From Gymnogyps californianus (lineage: Eukaryota; Chordata; Aves; Accipitriformes; Cathartidae): a DNA stretch of 64,000 nt. Positions 23,311 through 37,066 of this stretch are shown here, piece by piece. Below the pieces are notes generated by a model, which worked only from the letters and a program-made list of their open reading frames with translations, was not told where the DNA came from and searched no databases. Positions within the stretch are counted from its first letter, which is position 1. Each line of letters opens with the position of its first letter. The DNA is taken from positions 16,852,368-16,916,367 of the forward strand of contig NC_059481.1 in assembly GCF_018139145.2 (NCBI RefSeq), written 5' to 3'. The translations under genes and the position numbers were made by a program.

Positions 23311-25947
23311 CAGTTCATCTAACCAAATGGCTGAGTATCTTCTGCCTGCCTCGGCAAGAGAGGATGGAGCCCAGGGACCTCTAAAGTCAGGAAACTTAGG
23401 TGCTCCCATCCCCAGTTCTGCTAGCGTGGCACCAAGTGGTATCTGGAAGATACTTTGCTCTCACAAAGTCCCATTACCTGGGACCTCTGTAAATATTTTG
23501 TATCTATGGGTAAATAGATACTTAATGGAAGTCTTTCTAGGGTCCTTTTCTCTAAGCTAAGGATTAAAGGCTAAGACTTGTTCTCTGAGGTCTTCTACAA
23601 ATAGCAAGTAGGAGGCTGCACCTCAAGTGTTCTACCCAGCAGGTGGGTTCAGGGTGGTCTGTCAGCAGTAAGACCTGGCTGGGTACCATGCTTCACACTG
23701 CTGGCTGCAGAACAAAAAACTCGTCATCAAAGCCCCAATCCTACAAAAACATAGTCTGGTGTTAAATTTGGCACAAAGGGTTCATTCAAAGCTTGCTCAG
23801 GTCCAAACAAATCCACTTTTTTTTCAGTGGATTTTGGGTGAAGAACTAAGAACTTGTGATCGCAAACAACTTCAGTCTTTTACGTTGTACCAGAGTAAAA
23901 TAAATTAATAAATATTTTGTTTTGAGCAAGTTAACAAAATCCTTAAAATAATATTACTGTGGGAATTAGATTAATCAATGCTGCTCAATGCATTTAATCT
24001 TTGGACAGTTTCTTTTTAAGCAATAAAACCTTTTGCTGTTCCAGACCAATTAAAAAAAAAAGAGAATGAGAATACTGCAAATGAACATAGCGGGGTTTTG
24101 AAAATGCACTGACGACAATACAGGAAGAAATGTTCTTTTTATTTTCAATTTGTTTTAACGAAAATGGTGTCTAAAGAGATAACGAAGAAATAAATGTAAA
24201 GACTACATACTGTGAAAGAGATTAAGATTACCAGGATTACTGAAGCTGAACAAACTTCTGTGTCGAATGGCAGCAGCTAACTTAAGTAGGTTACATACAA
24301 ATAAATGTAAAAAAAAAAAAAAAAGGGGCACTGGAATGTTTGCAAATGTCCTCCAGCAGTTTTAAGTAATCTTGGAGGTATTTCTAACTCGCAGCTGAAA
24401 GGACGTGCTCTTAACAGTTTGGCTACATGACCATACCATACCTTTAATCTTGAGCAATGGAAAACTCTTAAAGAATGAAGACCTTGGTTTGGTAACCAAA
24501 ACATAAGTAGATGATTCTCACATAGCTTTGTCCACAGTAATCCTGCACTTTTCCATACTAAAAAGTCAAACCTACTAATGTGTTAGAAAAGAGGGGAGGG
24601 ATGCTGCCATAACATAAGGAATAATAATATATGAATGCAAACCACTGAAGACCATTTTAATGATGCGACCATCAGTCTGCTGGTACCCGGGAGCACACGG
24701 GGCATTACGTGCCTCCTCCTCTGTGGTGTGCAGACCTTAACCACGCTCTTTGCACTGCACAAGCCTCCTGACACGAAAGATTAGTTAAACAGCCTCAGCA
24801 GATGGAGCGGGGTGTTACTTTTAGCAGCTTCTCTGCCCTCTGGGTTGTGTGACAGCAATGAGCTCCCTGCCCTCTGCTCAAAGACTGGTCAGGGTTGGGT
24901 GCAGGCAAAAGCAAGGAGAAGCTTCCACATAGAGACATCCCCTCCTCAAAAATCAGCACAGAGTTGTGCTTGATGGTGGATCTTCTACCCAGCTTCTGCC
25001 TGCAGAAAGGCCATTACTTCCTAACTGTTTTTGTAAAAGCTAGACTCCTACTTCAGTCCTTCGAAAAATCAACTTTTAAATGTGCTTGACAGCAATGGCC
25101 ATCTCTGAACAGCAGTTCCCCATGAAGCTGCGGCACTCGGGGAGCTGGCTGAGGCTCCCGGCTCGCTCCTGCGTTCAGAGGTTTTGCTAAACAGCAGTGT
25201 TTTGTTTCCAACCCACAAGAGCCCATAGAGACATGCCAGCTTAGAGGCAGCACTAAAAATCTTTCAAGAAGAGATCTGACATTTTCTTTTGTTCTCATTT
25301 CTATAGTATTTTCTCCTTTGAGAAGGTTATTTGAAGTATCTGGTGCTGACATTTAGCAAAATGTGAGATATGAATTGGAATAGCTGTTCATAGGTAGTGA
25401 CGCAGCGCAGGACGGGGTGTCCCAACGGAGGGGCACTGGCCAAAATATATCTAATTGTTCAAATGCTCCCAGTTTCAATCTTTGCTGTGCTTTTCTCTCT
25501 CCCCCACACAAATTAACCCACAAGCACCAGTACAGAGGTGCTACATTTTACCACAGAGGTTTTTCTATCTAGTGCTCCATCATAAATCAGGGACATCGCC
25601 TCCATCTCGCTCTAGCAAAACAAAGTTTCATGACCAAAAGGATACTTAACGCATGCAAACCTTTCCTGTCACAATCACAAAAATTCCCCCAAACTCTTTA
25701 TGTATAATTAGCTCACTGCAAAAAATTACCAGATAAATCTGCCTCTAGCAAAAAAAAGCTGATCAGAACAGGAGAGACAGATCAAGACATCAATAAACTG
25801 CTTTTTTTCAGTTATTTATGAAAGGACTCACTGCAAGGGAGCTATTTTATAGCACCAATATTCTGGGATGAAAGTTGCATTTAGTGCCATTATATTTATT
25901 CACTTACACTTTTGTCTACAAAAACCTCACCACAAGATGCCAAAACG

Positions 25948-25977
25948 CTCAGCATTACAGAGCTCAGCACTACAGAG
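25948..25977. repeat. 15-bp tandem duplication
   Basis: ctcagcattacagag (25948-25962) is followed directly by ctcagcactacagag (25963-25977), with one mismatch. Confidence 0.85.
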
Positions 25978-27510
25978 CTCCCCCTTCTCACTGTGGATGC
26001 AATGGATGCTCTACAGGTCCATTAGCATTCAGAGCCCCACACGGTCACGACTTCCAGGCACACAAACGCATGCTGAGCAAATGAATGTAAATCTTACAGC
26101 CTGATTTCCCTAAGTGCTGATTTTCCAAAGAATAATCAAAGTCAAAAAGAGAAACCGGATCTCAGCCTTCCTGCAAAATCAGCAACAATTCAGAGCTTCA
26201 ATCAAAGTTTTCGTTAACTTAAGATCACTTTGACTGTATTTTTATCACTTAAACCAGAACTGTCTGCGTTATCACAACTTTTTAAAATGCAGAACGAAAC
26301 ATCAGTGTCTTCCACACAGAGGAAAAAAATATCAAGTGTTCATCTCCTTGTAAATACGACAGCATCTGAATTTCTACCCAGAAACCATTAAATATGATCA
26401 AATCCTTTAACGTCTGCTAACACTGCTTGAATTGCCTGTCTGTGTAGTCACGTTTACAAAAGCAGTCAGCAAGTCAGTGAAAAATAAAGCAGAAAAATCT
26501 CCTGCAGAAAACCCTGTTGCAGCGAGCAGAACAGCCTGCCATGCTGAGCAAGCCACATGCCATTCCTATCCAAGTGTTTATGCTGTTGCATCCTATAAAA
26601 GATAACAGATGCCTCACAGCCACATTCCTTAAGTGAAATTATTTGCCAAAATACCTTGAAAATTTACAGGAAGGATTTGTACACACTGGAACTAGCCCCC
26701 CAGTCCCTCAATACACTTCCTTAAACTCCCCTGTGACAAAAAAAAGCAGAACTCCAAGGACACGGACATGCCACAGCATCCCAGACACCTCGGCACTTCT
26801 CCTTCAGCAGTTGCCAGAGACTTTGGCCCAGCCTTCGGGTTTATTTATAAGCTCTCAGTAGCCCTCGCTGCTGTGGTTAAGGGTGAGGCTTTCCCACCTT
26901 CACCTTCTTTTGTTTGCAAAATTGTCTAGGCTTATTTTGGGGAACCCCTGTGTTTGCCCAGCTGGTGTGCAACCAGGGATGCAGTACAAAGCCTCAGAGG
27001 CAGAGCCCCAGCTTCTCCAAGAAAAAAAATCAGATTTATTTTACACATTACTGTCGCTTTGCACCTGTGCTATAAAACCATTTACCAAAAGCGCCAAATC
27101 TGTGGCACAAGGGAAATATTTCCAGGAGCATCAGACTTTCTACACACACGTTTCTTTCAGGAAATCTCAGAAGCATGATGCTGACACACATACCATTGCA
27201 CACACAAAAAAACCCCCTTCTGGCTGTATGTTAAAATATTGACCATTTACAACAGCTTGTGTTATTTCATAAGAGAAGACACAGAGAAAACATCAGTGCC
27301 TTATGTATTTTAAAGTGGCTGAAGTGCAAAGCATATGATGCAGATGTAGTCGGGACACGCTGGTGCACATCACGTCCCATCTCGAAGCACAGAGGCCAAC
27401 ACACCTTTTGAAAGGTGCGTGGAAGGCTCCGAAAGCAGGGAACCCTTTCTCCCAGGCTTTTTACCTCTCTCCCAACCCGCGAGTCTCACGCGTGCCTTAG
27501 AGGTCCTCAC

Positions 27511-27807
27511 CGGTCAGGGACTGGTCCGCTCCCAGCACGTTCCATTCTGCCGGCAGTTTCAGGTGTCGAAACGCCAAAGCCACTTTCTCATCCAAAAAGT
27601 CCACGTCTGCAGCAGGTGGTCTTGACCGGTCCAAGAACCGGGTGAAATTTAGTGCCTGCTGGTTGCCGGCGCAGGTGGCCAGAAACTGGGCGGCATCGTA
27701 GGCTTCATCCTGGACAAACTGGAAACTCTCTTCTGCCACAACCAGAACAGGATGACCTTCTCTAGAGGCACAAAGTGCCACCTTCACTGTCTCACAGCAG
27801 TCATGGC
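27511..27807 (-). CDS. AKAP13: AKAP13 coding exon 3
   Basis: The acceptor is TTTTATTTTGCAG at 27808 and the donor is CTGACCG|GTGAGG at 27510. Two bases complete a Gly codon, 98 full codons follow, and one base starts the Glu codon completed by coding exon 4. The reading (HDCCETVKVALCAS, then VLVVAEESFQFVQDEAYDAA, NQQALNFTRFLDRS and VALAFRHLKLPAEWNVLG) matches mammalian AKAP13 almost residue for residue. It occupies about residues 62-159 of the predicted protein. In the family this is a conserved N-terminal globular segment directly preceding the ankyrin-like module, and no enzymatic motif is recognised. Only the full-length AKAP-Lbc type transcript includes it. Confidence 0.98.
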
Positions 27808-30800
27808 CTGCAAAATAAAATGAAGGGAAATGGTAAAAAAAGAACAATTGCATACACTGAAGAAACACAACTGAGCAACTCCTTTGACATACGTAGTCTT
27901 TACATTAAATCACATAAGAGCAAGTTATTGAGGGTCACAACTCTAAATTAAACACTATCTCGGGAATTTATACGTATCAGAGATAAGTATTTCTTATAGA
28001 CTTTAAAAGGAAAAGATGTGTAACTCTTCTCTGTTTGGCACAATATAAACCAAGAAATATAAGCCACACTTATCTGACCAGACTATTTTTGATCAGCAAC
28101 AAGTAAACTCAAGAGCGTTAAGTAATTCAAGTGAAGATTTTGCTAACGTACCAATGGAAATTACAGTCCAAACAGTCAGATTATATGGTCAAAATTTTCT
28201 TTTCCAGCTCCACAGGACTCCAGTAACTCACCAGAAACCAGAACCCGAGTGCTGCAAAACTACATACTCCAAATGCTGTCACAACACTTGGCTTGTACAT
28301 AAAACACGGCAATTTCACCTAAAACAAAGACCTAAAAAGCAGCAATGGCTATGAGAGCGCAACCTGCCCAGGCATGCCCTGTGCATGCCCTCAGATCTCA
28401 GGCTCACTGCTGCACCTGCCCTTCGCATTTGGGTTCACATAACAAAACTAGAACTAAGGTGCTTCTGCTAAATAAAAACACAGAAACGGCCACTTTCCAT
28501 ATGTACAAAACAAAAAGGTGGGAAGTTCGATAACTTTTGAGTTTATTTATTTATTTAGGGCAGGGGAAGCAAGAGAAAGGATGCCCTGGCATGGCAGCAA
28601 TTTCATTGACTCAAACTAAAAAAAACCAAACCAAAACAAAACCCACGACACCTTTTTTGCAATTTTAATAGGAAAAATATACTATGTGTCCAACACAATC
28701 AGCACTTGTAATTGTCAGACATGCTCCTTCAATAATCAGGTTTGTGTTTCAAGTTCACCGTGCGGCACCGTTTCTTGTTCCAGTCTCAGACTGACGTCAT
28801 GGCTGTTTTTGCCAGAACAGCATGGACCCTGCACTAATTACTGGAAAAGCTTCTTTTTGCCCATGACCTCAGCATACTACTACATTCATGAAACCCTGCT
28901 TAATTAAATACAAAATGACAATTTATTTTTAAAGGCTTGAAAATTCAATTTAAGCCCCTATTTGTGGTCAGTGGGAAAGTTTCCTTCTTGTGTCGGGGCC
29001 CTTTGCTGTTGATTTCCCTGACAAAAGGAAAAATATGTCCCTAATCTTCATGGTCTTTCAGCCAACCTTCCAAATCTGTTCTGAGGCTTTTGGCATCTAT
29101 ACAGGTTTTGTCTGCTGAAAGAGGCGATCCTGAAGTTAATTGAAAGGTCAAAACTGCTATTAGGACACTGCGGGTAGCACCAAAATTGTCAGAGACGAGG
29201 CTGTGTGGCTTCCTAAGGAGAGCAAATGCAGCTGGAAAGGTATCAAAGCCAAGTGTAGAAGGCGACGACGAAAATACACATGGATGTCACTGCAACAGCT
29301 CAACACAACCAGGAGGCTCTGAAGCTGAAAGGTGAGAAAACTTCTTTCCTTCCAGCACAAGGCATCTATTAGCAAGAGGATGATGTGAAAGCTGAAGGAA
29401 TAGATTTACTAGTATTGATGGTATAAAAAAGAATAAGAGTAGGAAGACCTACTTCTACTGTTCTTGTAAATATTGCATGTGCATTGTAATACATCACCAG
29501 TCAACAGGACGGGCAGTGGCAGGGATCTCAGCAGCCCAGAAGAAACCCATTCACAAACTCCACCCGTCCTCACAGTAGGAGCCTCAAATATTCAAGGGAG
29601 AAGCAGGGAGACGGTACAACTTTGGGTGAACTCGCCTTTAATGCAGTTCAGAAGTGTACATCCCTCTACCTTCTTGCTTTGCTCATCTTCTTAAGCACAT
29701 CAGAATAAGGAGCTGGTAAGACTTATTAATTTTGTTTAAAACCTCCACAAAAGCAGCAGATTGCATGCAGCCTGCTGAGAATGCCGTGCTACCCTACGGG
29801 AGCTGATTCAAGTGTTGCAAACTTGGCTCTCCCTCATGCAAAGCAGTAGAAGTCCACTAGAACGCGGAGTTAAAAAAATTCATAATAAAAGACTCCTTAA
29901 ATAGCACAAAAAAAGCTAAACTTTTTTTTCTTTTAATAAACTATTTTCTGTCTATTCCCATAAGAATCCCATCTGCAAAATAACCTAGAATACGGTTACT
30001 CTGCCAGAAAGCCAGTTGACTTTCAGGATTGAAGCAGAAGGCAAACACAGCGCATGAGCAGTTACAAAGAAACACTTCAGGACAGTCACTTCCTTGTCAT
30101 GAAGCTAAACAACTCTTCTGTGGGACAGCAAAAGCTCCTCTGTCATGGCAACAACTAGAGAAACCTCAGTCAAGACACACGGTCTCCTTAAACCGGTACA
30201 TCATGGATGTACACCAAGTTCCCCTGGATGGAGCGTACGTTAAACACCAGCTTCAAAATGAAGCAAAGCTACAGGATTGTTGAATGCAACGCAAGGGGCA
30301 GTGACAAAAAGGCCATGTTCTGATCTGCAGCCAATGATGGTTCTCTTGAAACTCCCCCAGATACCTAACACAGCCTTGAAAGGGAGGTGACAGAGCTGAC
30401 GATCCATTTTCATCTAACAGGATCAAACAAGCATCCTGCTAAACCCTGGGGAATGTTCTTCGAAAGGGCAACCGCTTGCAACGCTTTGATGTTCTCCTTC
30501 CTTACATCTGAGAAGATGTCAGACTCGGGGGGTAAGAGTCTGGGACAGGTTCTGACTTTTGGCAAACAGTTCAAATGAAAGAGGAGCCAGTAACTAACAA
30601 GCGCAGCCAATACTAGAAAGATTGCTCAAGAGGTCTCTGCCCCCCTGCTTTGAAATCGCTACAGGAACGATGTAAGCAAACATGTCCCCAATACGTGAAC
30701 CTTCTGAAAGAGCCGTCGGTGGGGCAACGCTTCTCTCCACATCAAAGACCGTTGCTTCCTTCGGCTAGACTAATATCTGAATTTCAGCAGCCCTTTTTCC

Positions 30801-30850
30801 CAGCAAAAGTGAGCTAAGCTTTCTGGCACTCTCAGGAGATAAGTGGTTAT

Positions 30851-30945
30851 CATCTGTAAAACAAGCCCAAATCTGTTTTTATGAGGTTAAGTAACTTGCC
30901 CAAGATCACAAAGAGCTCCAGGCAAGTGCCAGAACAGACACTATT
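30851..30945 (+). repeat. MIR-like ancient SINE fragment
   Basis: The block 'catctgtaaaa' is followed by 'gaggttaagtaacttgccca' and 'agatcacaaagagc', in the order found in the MIR/CORE-SINE central and 3' regions (counterpart 'gaggttaagtaacttgccca' then 'aggtcacacagc'). The block is heavily mutated, with no poly-A or target duplication left. The family is recognised from the motif alone. Confidence 0.75.
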
Positions 30946-33900
30946 GCTCTTGATCATCTCTTTTCTGCTCCGGCTGGTAGACAGCAGGGCTTTCTCCTAA
31001 CATGGGTTAAGCACCAAGTCATGCACTTTGCAAGCATCAGGGCGGTCGACCATCGACTGCTGTAACTCCCTCATACACCTTCCCCAGAAGTGGAACAGAA
31101 AAATGTCTGACTCATTAAAAAGGCAAAAAACACCCCTGAGTGTGTCAGGAAAAGTGAAGAGCCTATTTATAAAGTTTTGCATTTTGGTAGGCTGAAAACA
31201 CACATAACTGAATAAATCATACAGATGAGTGCACCCAAAGAAGGGAAGAGAAATCTCAGTGCTTTACAACGCAATCAGGTTCGTGCTGTCGCCCAGCACC
31301 CCTCCTGATTGCCTTGAGTCTTCTCCAGAAATCAGGCCCTTTGGCCAAAATAGCAATCAAAAGCAAATGATGAAATACTGAACATCACCACACTGGTATC
31401 ATCAGCAGTATTCCAGTTTGAATTTTAACTCTTCTGACAAACACGTCAGTGTTTCTACCTTGCTGATGTCTCAGACTGTACAGAATAACTTCATGTGTAT
31501 GGCTGGGCTTCTCTTCTTCATACTTTTTTTCACCACAGTACAAAATTAAGTCATTTATATGCTGGCTTAACTGTGATAAAAGTCAAATACTCCACCCCTT
31601 AATTCTTCCTGCATTGCATTTTACCCCATTTCTCCTTCTGCTCCTCAGTTACTTTAAATTTAGCTTGGAAACAATTCACTACTTGGAGCTGTTTTGAGAA
31701 GTTCCAACATATTGCAGGAAAGAGAGAAATTAAAAAGCTATTTCAGTCTGTGCAAAGATGGGCACAGTGACTGCTTCTGTTGTGATAAAGCAAATTCCTC
31801 ATCTTCACGTAAAACCACGCTTTAAAAATTATTTTAAATGAGACAACTCCTCTTGAACTAAAGAATTCCTTACTGGGCCACTTAATGAAGCTTGTTTTGG
31901 GGAAGACACAAGAACAAAAAATGAAAACATGGGGTTCTGGTCTCTCTGTACTTATCCTCGAAGAGACGAGATGCATCAGTATGATAGCACTGCCGCCTCT
32001 ACACGGTAACGATGCAAAACAATGAGCAGGAGAAAAGGTGGAGATTTCTGAGCTGTAAGTCATTAGCAGACAAGTTAATGTATGGCCTTAGACCTGTCCA
32101 TCTAATTGGTACCTGTGTCTTTGATCTGCGGCGTGGTTAAAAGGGCAGCAGCAAAATTCTTCAGCCTTTTACTCGTTAAACAAGGCGCACATGGAGACAA
32201 AACACCCCTAAACAGAGCTTTACTAAAACATGATTTCATTTCCTACTCCTCTAAAAGTGGAAATCCTGTCCAAACCTCCTATTTTCAGAATTCACATTTG
32301 AGCTATCAAACAATGGGCCCCCAGCCTGGGCGGCTATTTAAAGCCCTGCTGGAAATGCATGTTTGGGTTTGCCTGGTAGGTGACTAAGGACTCCAGTGCT
32401 AATTGCATCCTCTGAGTTACCATGGTGGAGCTAGGTTGAAAGAGGTCTTATAAAGAGATTTAAGCAGGACAGGAAAGCCAGACAACAAATGTGGTGAATC
32501 TGATGGAGTATCTTGGATTTGCATCCATGAGACGTTGCCATCTGGTGGCTCGTGGACAGGCAAGCCAAGGGATCTCCCGTGGCCATCCAAAAAGTGCTGC
32601 TTTTCTGCTTCAGAAATCCCGAATTCTGGTTCTGAAAAATCAGAGCCCATATTTGAAGTGCGTTTGTGTGATTTACACAGTTATTGTATCCACTCTTGTA
32701 ACACAGGAAACGTTATGAAATACATAGGCACAGTACCAGCAATAGACAGGAGCCTTTGTTTTTCCTTTTAAACCCTCGACTACTAATATGGAGAGTGTAG
32801 AAAGATTTTTTTTTTTAAGGCCCTTTATACTGCAGAAGCCTTAAAAATCTATAGAAGTGTAAGACCCCACACATCACATCTTAAATAATTTCAATACAGA
32901 TTCAATCACTTTTTCCTGTGACTCATGTCATCTAGAACTGGCATCATTTCCTTTTAATTACACTGCCTAGAGCAATTAAGTACACCAAAGAGGATGGACT
33001 GCAAAAAGTCTTCTTGGCTATGCTGTTTTATTCTATTTTAGGGTTTTTTTGTTTCATAATTAAGAGTATTTTCAAATCCACAACTGGTATTGCCAAGTGG
33101 TCATTTGTTATGCAACTTGTTTACCCTTTTGGTCTACCAGTACAAAGATTGTAATTCATGAAATACGGCTTTTTCTATGAAAAGTTGTTTCTTAGGGGAA
33201 AACACAGTCTGTAGTAGAAGAGAATAAAGCATGAACATATGTAAAGGATTTCACAGTAAAAGAAAAGTTTGAAATGAAGCTATTCCCAAGCTAATTGAAA
33301 TTAATTTTAGTCTATCCTTTTAACTAGCAGGAAGAAAGTAAGGAAAAAAACCAAACCCTGAGAACTACGGAATTAAGAACAAGTTAAAGACTGAACCTGC
33401 TTCTCCACCTTAGCTTAAGCATGGAGAGAAAGCTCCCAGTGAGTCAAGGCATTTGGAGTAAACAGGAGTGTTTCAGCCCTGTGGAAACTGCTGGCAACCA
33501 GCTACCAGCAGACAGACAGTCTCTCAGTCCCTTTTTCTGCCTCTAATTTTGCTCCTCCTCCCCTCTGAAACCCGTATAAGAATCCTGCACCTTTTGAGAC
33601 CAACCAACAAGAGAAAAGTGATTTAGTTATTACAGAGCAAAGGCTCAGACTGATACAACACATTGCAACAGTACACACAAGGCAATTATATCTCACAAAA
33701 TTACATTACTTATTGTTTCAGTGACTTGGCTTATAGACAGGGTATTTCTTATCCTTCGCTTACTTGATTAGGAGCTGCTGCAGCTCTGATTTACAGTACT
33801 GGACTGTCTCCCCATATTTGAAATTTCATTTCAAATTTCCTTCACTGAGCTCTTCTGCATCTCCCCCACACTACACACCAGTCTTTAAATGCAAAGAAAA

Positions 33901-36782
33901 ATTTGTGCCCAATAACACAGCCATTAGCGTGATGGCACACAAACTTGCACTAGATGCACTGCACAAATACTCGAGCTTCCAGCACACCAGCTCGCTTTGT
34001 GAGCTTTCTCCTGCCAAGAAAGCTCTCCCAAATCTGCCCAAGAGCTTCCCGACGCTGAGATGCCTCCACTGCCCACGGCAGGCTGTGGTTAGGGCTTTTG
34101 ACTCATGTGGACAGGGATGAGGTCGTTCCTTCTTTTGTTGGTTTGTTTGCCAGATCATGATTTGAGGCTTTTTATTATTAGGGTTTTTTTTCCAGTGGGG
34201 GAAAAGCTGCTCTAGCTGCAGAGGCAGGCAATGAGGCTGCTGTCTTGCAATGAAGTTTCACTTCCCTGCTTTAACACAGACTTTCTACACTACCACACGC
34301 AATCTGCTTGGCCATTCAATGTCTCAGTTACCCTCCCTACTCTGCAGAGATGTTGGGAAGAAAAAAAAAAAATATATTAAAGATTATGACAGTCTCAGTT
34401 ACTACAGTAATAAGGACTTGCTGAAAAGCTCAGTTTATGACCAACACGAAGTAGGATGAGCATCCATGACATAAGTGGACAAATCCATCCCCAACAGTAC
34501 AACTTCAGCAGCAACAACAGTTTAGCCATAGCAGCAGAGCTGATATCATCTCTCTGCATCCTTCCCTGCTCCGACCTTTGGTATTTTCTTAATACCCAAA
34601 CTCCAGTGACCAAGCTTTTGCAACTAATGATATCCAAACTCGAGCAATATCCAGTGCCGTTACATCTCTGCCTGCCACGCTGAGGGACCTTAACGTGGTG
34701 TCTGACGAGACAGTGTTTGAAATTGTTCTGCAGAACTACAGAGTGCCTCTGGTACCGAGGAAAACTTCTTCAATTATGGAGAATTTGAACCAAGTAATTT
34801 AGAAATTGGAGCATTGTAACAGTGACAGTAAAGCTATAGTTAAAGTTTTTGGTACCTTTTCACCAAGGCAAACAGAAGCTTAGTTGGACAATGTAACCTG
34901 GTTTGTCCTTAGGCTGGCAAAAGAGCTACTGGAAGCACACAAAGCATCATCCGCTGCCTAATTCTTTTATCTCAGTAGCTTATTTTGATACTTCCAGTTA
35001 TAATAGATCAGCTCAGATGAGAATCTGTGTCTTGCAAGGGGAAATTATTTCCCTTAAATTAACACAGTGAATAGTGGGGCAGGATAACCACCCCATCCCA
35101 TCCTTCAGAGCAAGTGCAGAAATACAGGTAAATATATTGTCCTTTGAGTGACTGCTGGATCTACATTCAGCCATATCTTCAGGTAAAAAAAGCAGCTCCC
35201 ATAAATTTACTATCAGAAGTCCTTTATTATATACAGAAATAAAAGCTTACATTTGAACAGTACTGTTAACTATATATGTTCAGTGTTTAAGGCTGATGAT
35301 AAAGACAGCATAAGAAAGAGGTAGATTGCTCCAGTATTTATATAAAATGCAGCAGTCATTTGACTGCAGTTGTAAGCTTTTATTTAGGTAAAGTCTTTCA
35401 GGATATAGAGAATTTTCACACACAACAAGAATTTAGGAGGTATTCTCACAGTTTATATTTCTATTCCATTTTCTTTAATTTCTCATCTAAAACCACCTTG
35501 TGTTGTTGAGAGATTTTTTTTTAATGTGATTTCCTTTGAAAGCTTTGCTAAAACACTCTACTTAATTTTGGCAGCAAACGTAATCAAATCATTTCCCTTT
35601 CTGTTTTTTACGCCTCCATACATCACCAAAACTACTGACAAAGTCAAGAAAAAAAAAATGAAAATCTGGTTTTGTTTTTATATTAGCTTTAACAGAATTA
35701 TGGTTACCTCTTTCACCCCAGCCCCTGATGGACTTCATCTGAAGTCTCCTGGGGATGATATGAAACTCTGAGGACTCGGGACGAGGGTGAGGGAAGAGCC
35801 TCCAAGCCCAGAAGGGAAGCAGAGGAGGTTCGAGGCACGCAGGCAGAGAGGCTCGGTATGCTCTTGAGTGAATCAGCCCTTCCTTCATCCACCTGAGCCG
35901 TCCCGGAGGAGCAGCTGTGCTCCCAGGGATGTGCAACACGTCTTGCATTGCAGGGACAAATGAAAGATGCTCAAAGCTGGAAGTGAAGGACGAGATTTTG
36001 GCTAAAAGCTGTTTGCAAGAGTTTCCTTGCACAGCACTTGCTAAGTGCCCAGGCCTGGATGTTTAAACAAGGGCTGGTCTCCCACACACTGTCTCTTGTT
36101 CATGGCTAATCCTGCAGCGAGGTCAAATAACGCCAGCTCTGAGTCACCACAACCATCTCCAAGGCAACTGGCTGAATATACAGTGTAAACACATGATTAC
36201 AGATTCACTGTTGAGTTCAGGAAGGAGGAGGAAGAGCTGGGCTGAAATAAGTCATGCTCTTATTGAAATCAGAGTAGTCAGTGCTGAAGCTACACTGGAC
36301 AAATGCACCGGTGCCAGCGGAGGGTATGAAAAAAAAATTGTTTTTTTCCCATTTTGCTTCTCCCCAGCACCCCCTTCACCACCAAAGTCTTTTTTCTCAG
36401 GTAGTTTCTCCAAAATGAGGTACGGGCACAGAAGAGAGTGTTATCCAAATGGTTGCTTTATATCTGAGATGTCACCTCTTCCCTTGCACCGCAGCCCCGG
36501 ACAGTGCTATCTGGCAGGAATAGGACTACCTTTCCGAAAGGTCCGTTAAATCTTTGTCTGATACAAGCTGTATTTTGGGACAGCACTCATCCCTATCTAG
36601 CATCCCACGCCACAAGATCACAACTGTACTGGGTCAAAAAAAAAAAGAAAAAAAGCCCATTATAACTAAAGGAACAATTGAGAGCAATTCCCTCCTTTGC
36701 CTTTGAATCACAGAGTCAGATTTCCCACTAACAGCATAAAACGAGCCCCAGGGAGCCCTCCCCAGTGACTCAGTTACATTTG

Positions 36783-37066
36783 GGGCCGGCAGGACAGGCA
36801 GAGCCCAGAGCATCGCCCCGGGTACCGCCTGGCAGCCACTGCCCCAGCCGCATCCACTGCCGCTCCGAGGACGTCAGGGCCAGCGGTGATAGGAAAGCAT
36901 CGCTCCCGCCCGGAAATCCCGTCAAGTATGCCAGTTCCCGCACGGGCTGAAGGGGAACACTGAAGCTTTTCAGTTCCTTTCTTGGCGAGGCAGCCACAGT
37001 CCCGAGGGGGAGGTGAGGTCATTGCCAGCAGGGCTGGCAGAGCCCCGCGCCCGCCACACAAAAGCA
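36783..37066. promoter_or_regulatory. CpG-island-like intronic segment
   Basis: By hand count about 20 CpGs occur in roughly 285 bp of GC-rich sequence, with clusters near 36811-36828, 36851-36895 and 37045-37060. The surrounding introns are AT-rich and CpG-poor. It lies about 1.1 kb downstream of coding exon 2 in transcription order. Small intragenic islands can mark alternative promoters or enhancers, but no TATA box, initiator or first-exon donor can be assigned with confidence. Confidence 0.4.

Larger units (their letters stand above)
17222..27510 (-). other. AKAP13: AKAP13 intron between coding exons 3 and 4
   Basis: This intron of about 10.3 kb is bounded by the donor ACCG|GTGAGG (27510) and the acceptor at 17222. 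Its 3' end carries a roughly 45-nt pyrimidine tract (plus-strand A/G run at about 17224-17268). Inside are a moderately CpG-rich patch (about 23035-23310), a 15-bp tandem duplication (25948-25977) and an A run (about 24309-24324). No other gene or well-defined transposon is visible. Confidence 0.85.

Noticed and set aside
35589..36032. 147-codon minus-strand open frame
   Set aside because: The C-terminal part is low-complexity Phe/Lys-rich from an A-tract, and there is no homology or splice logic.
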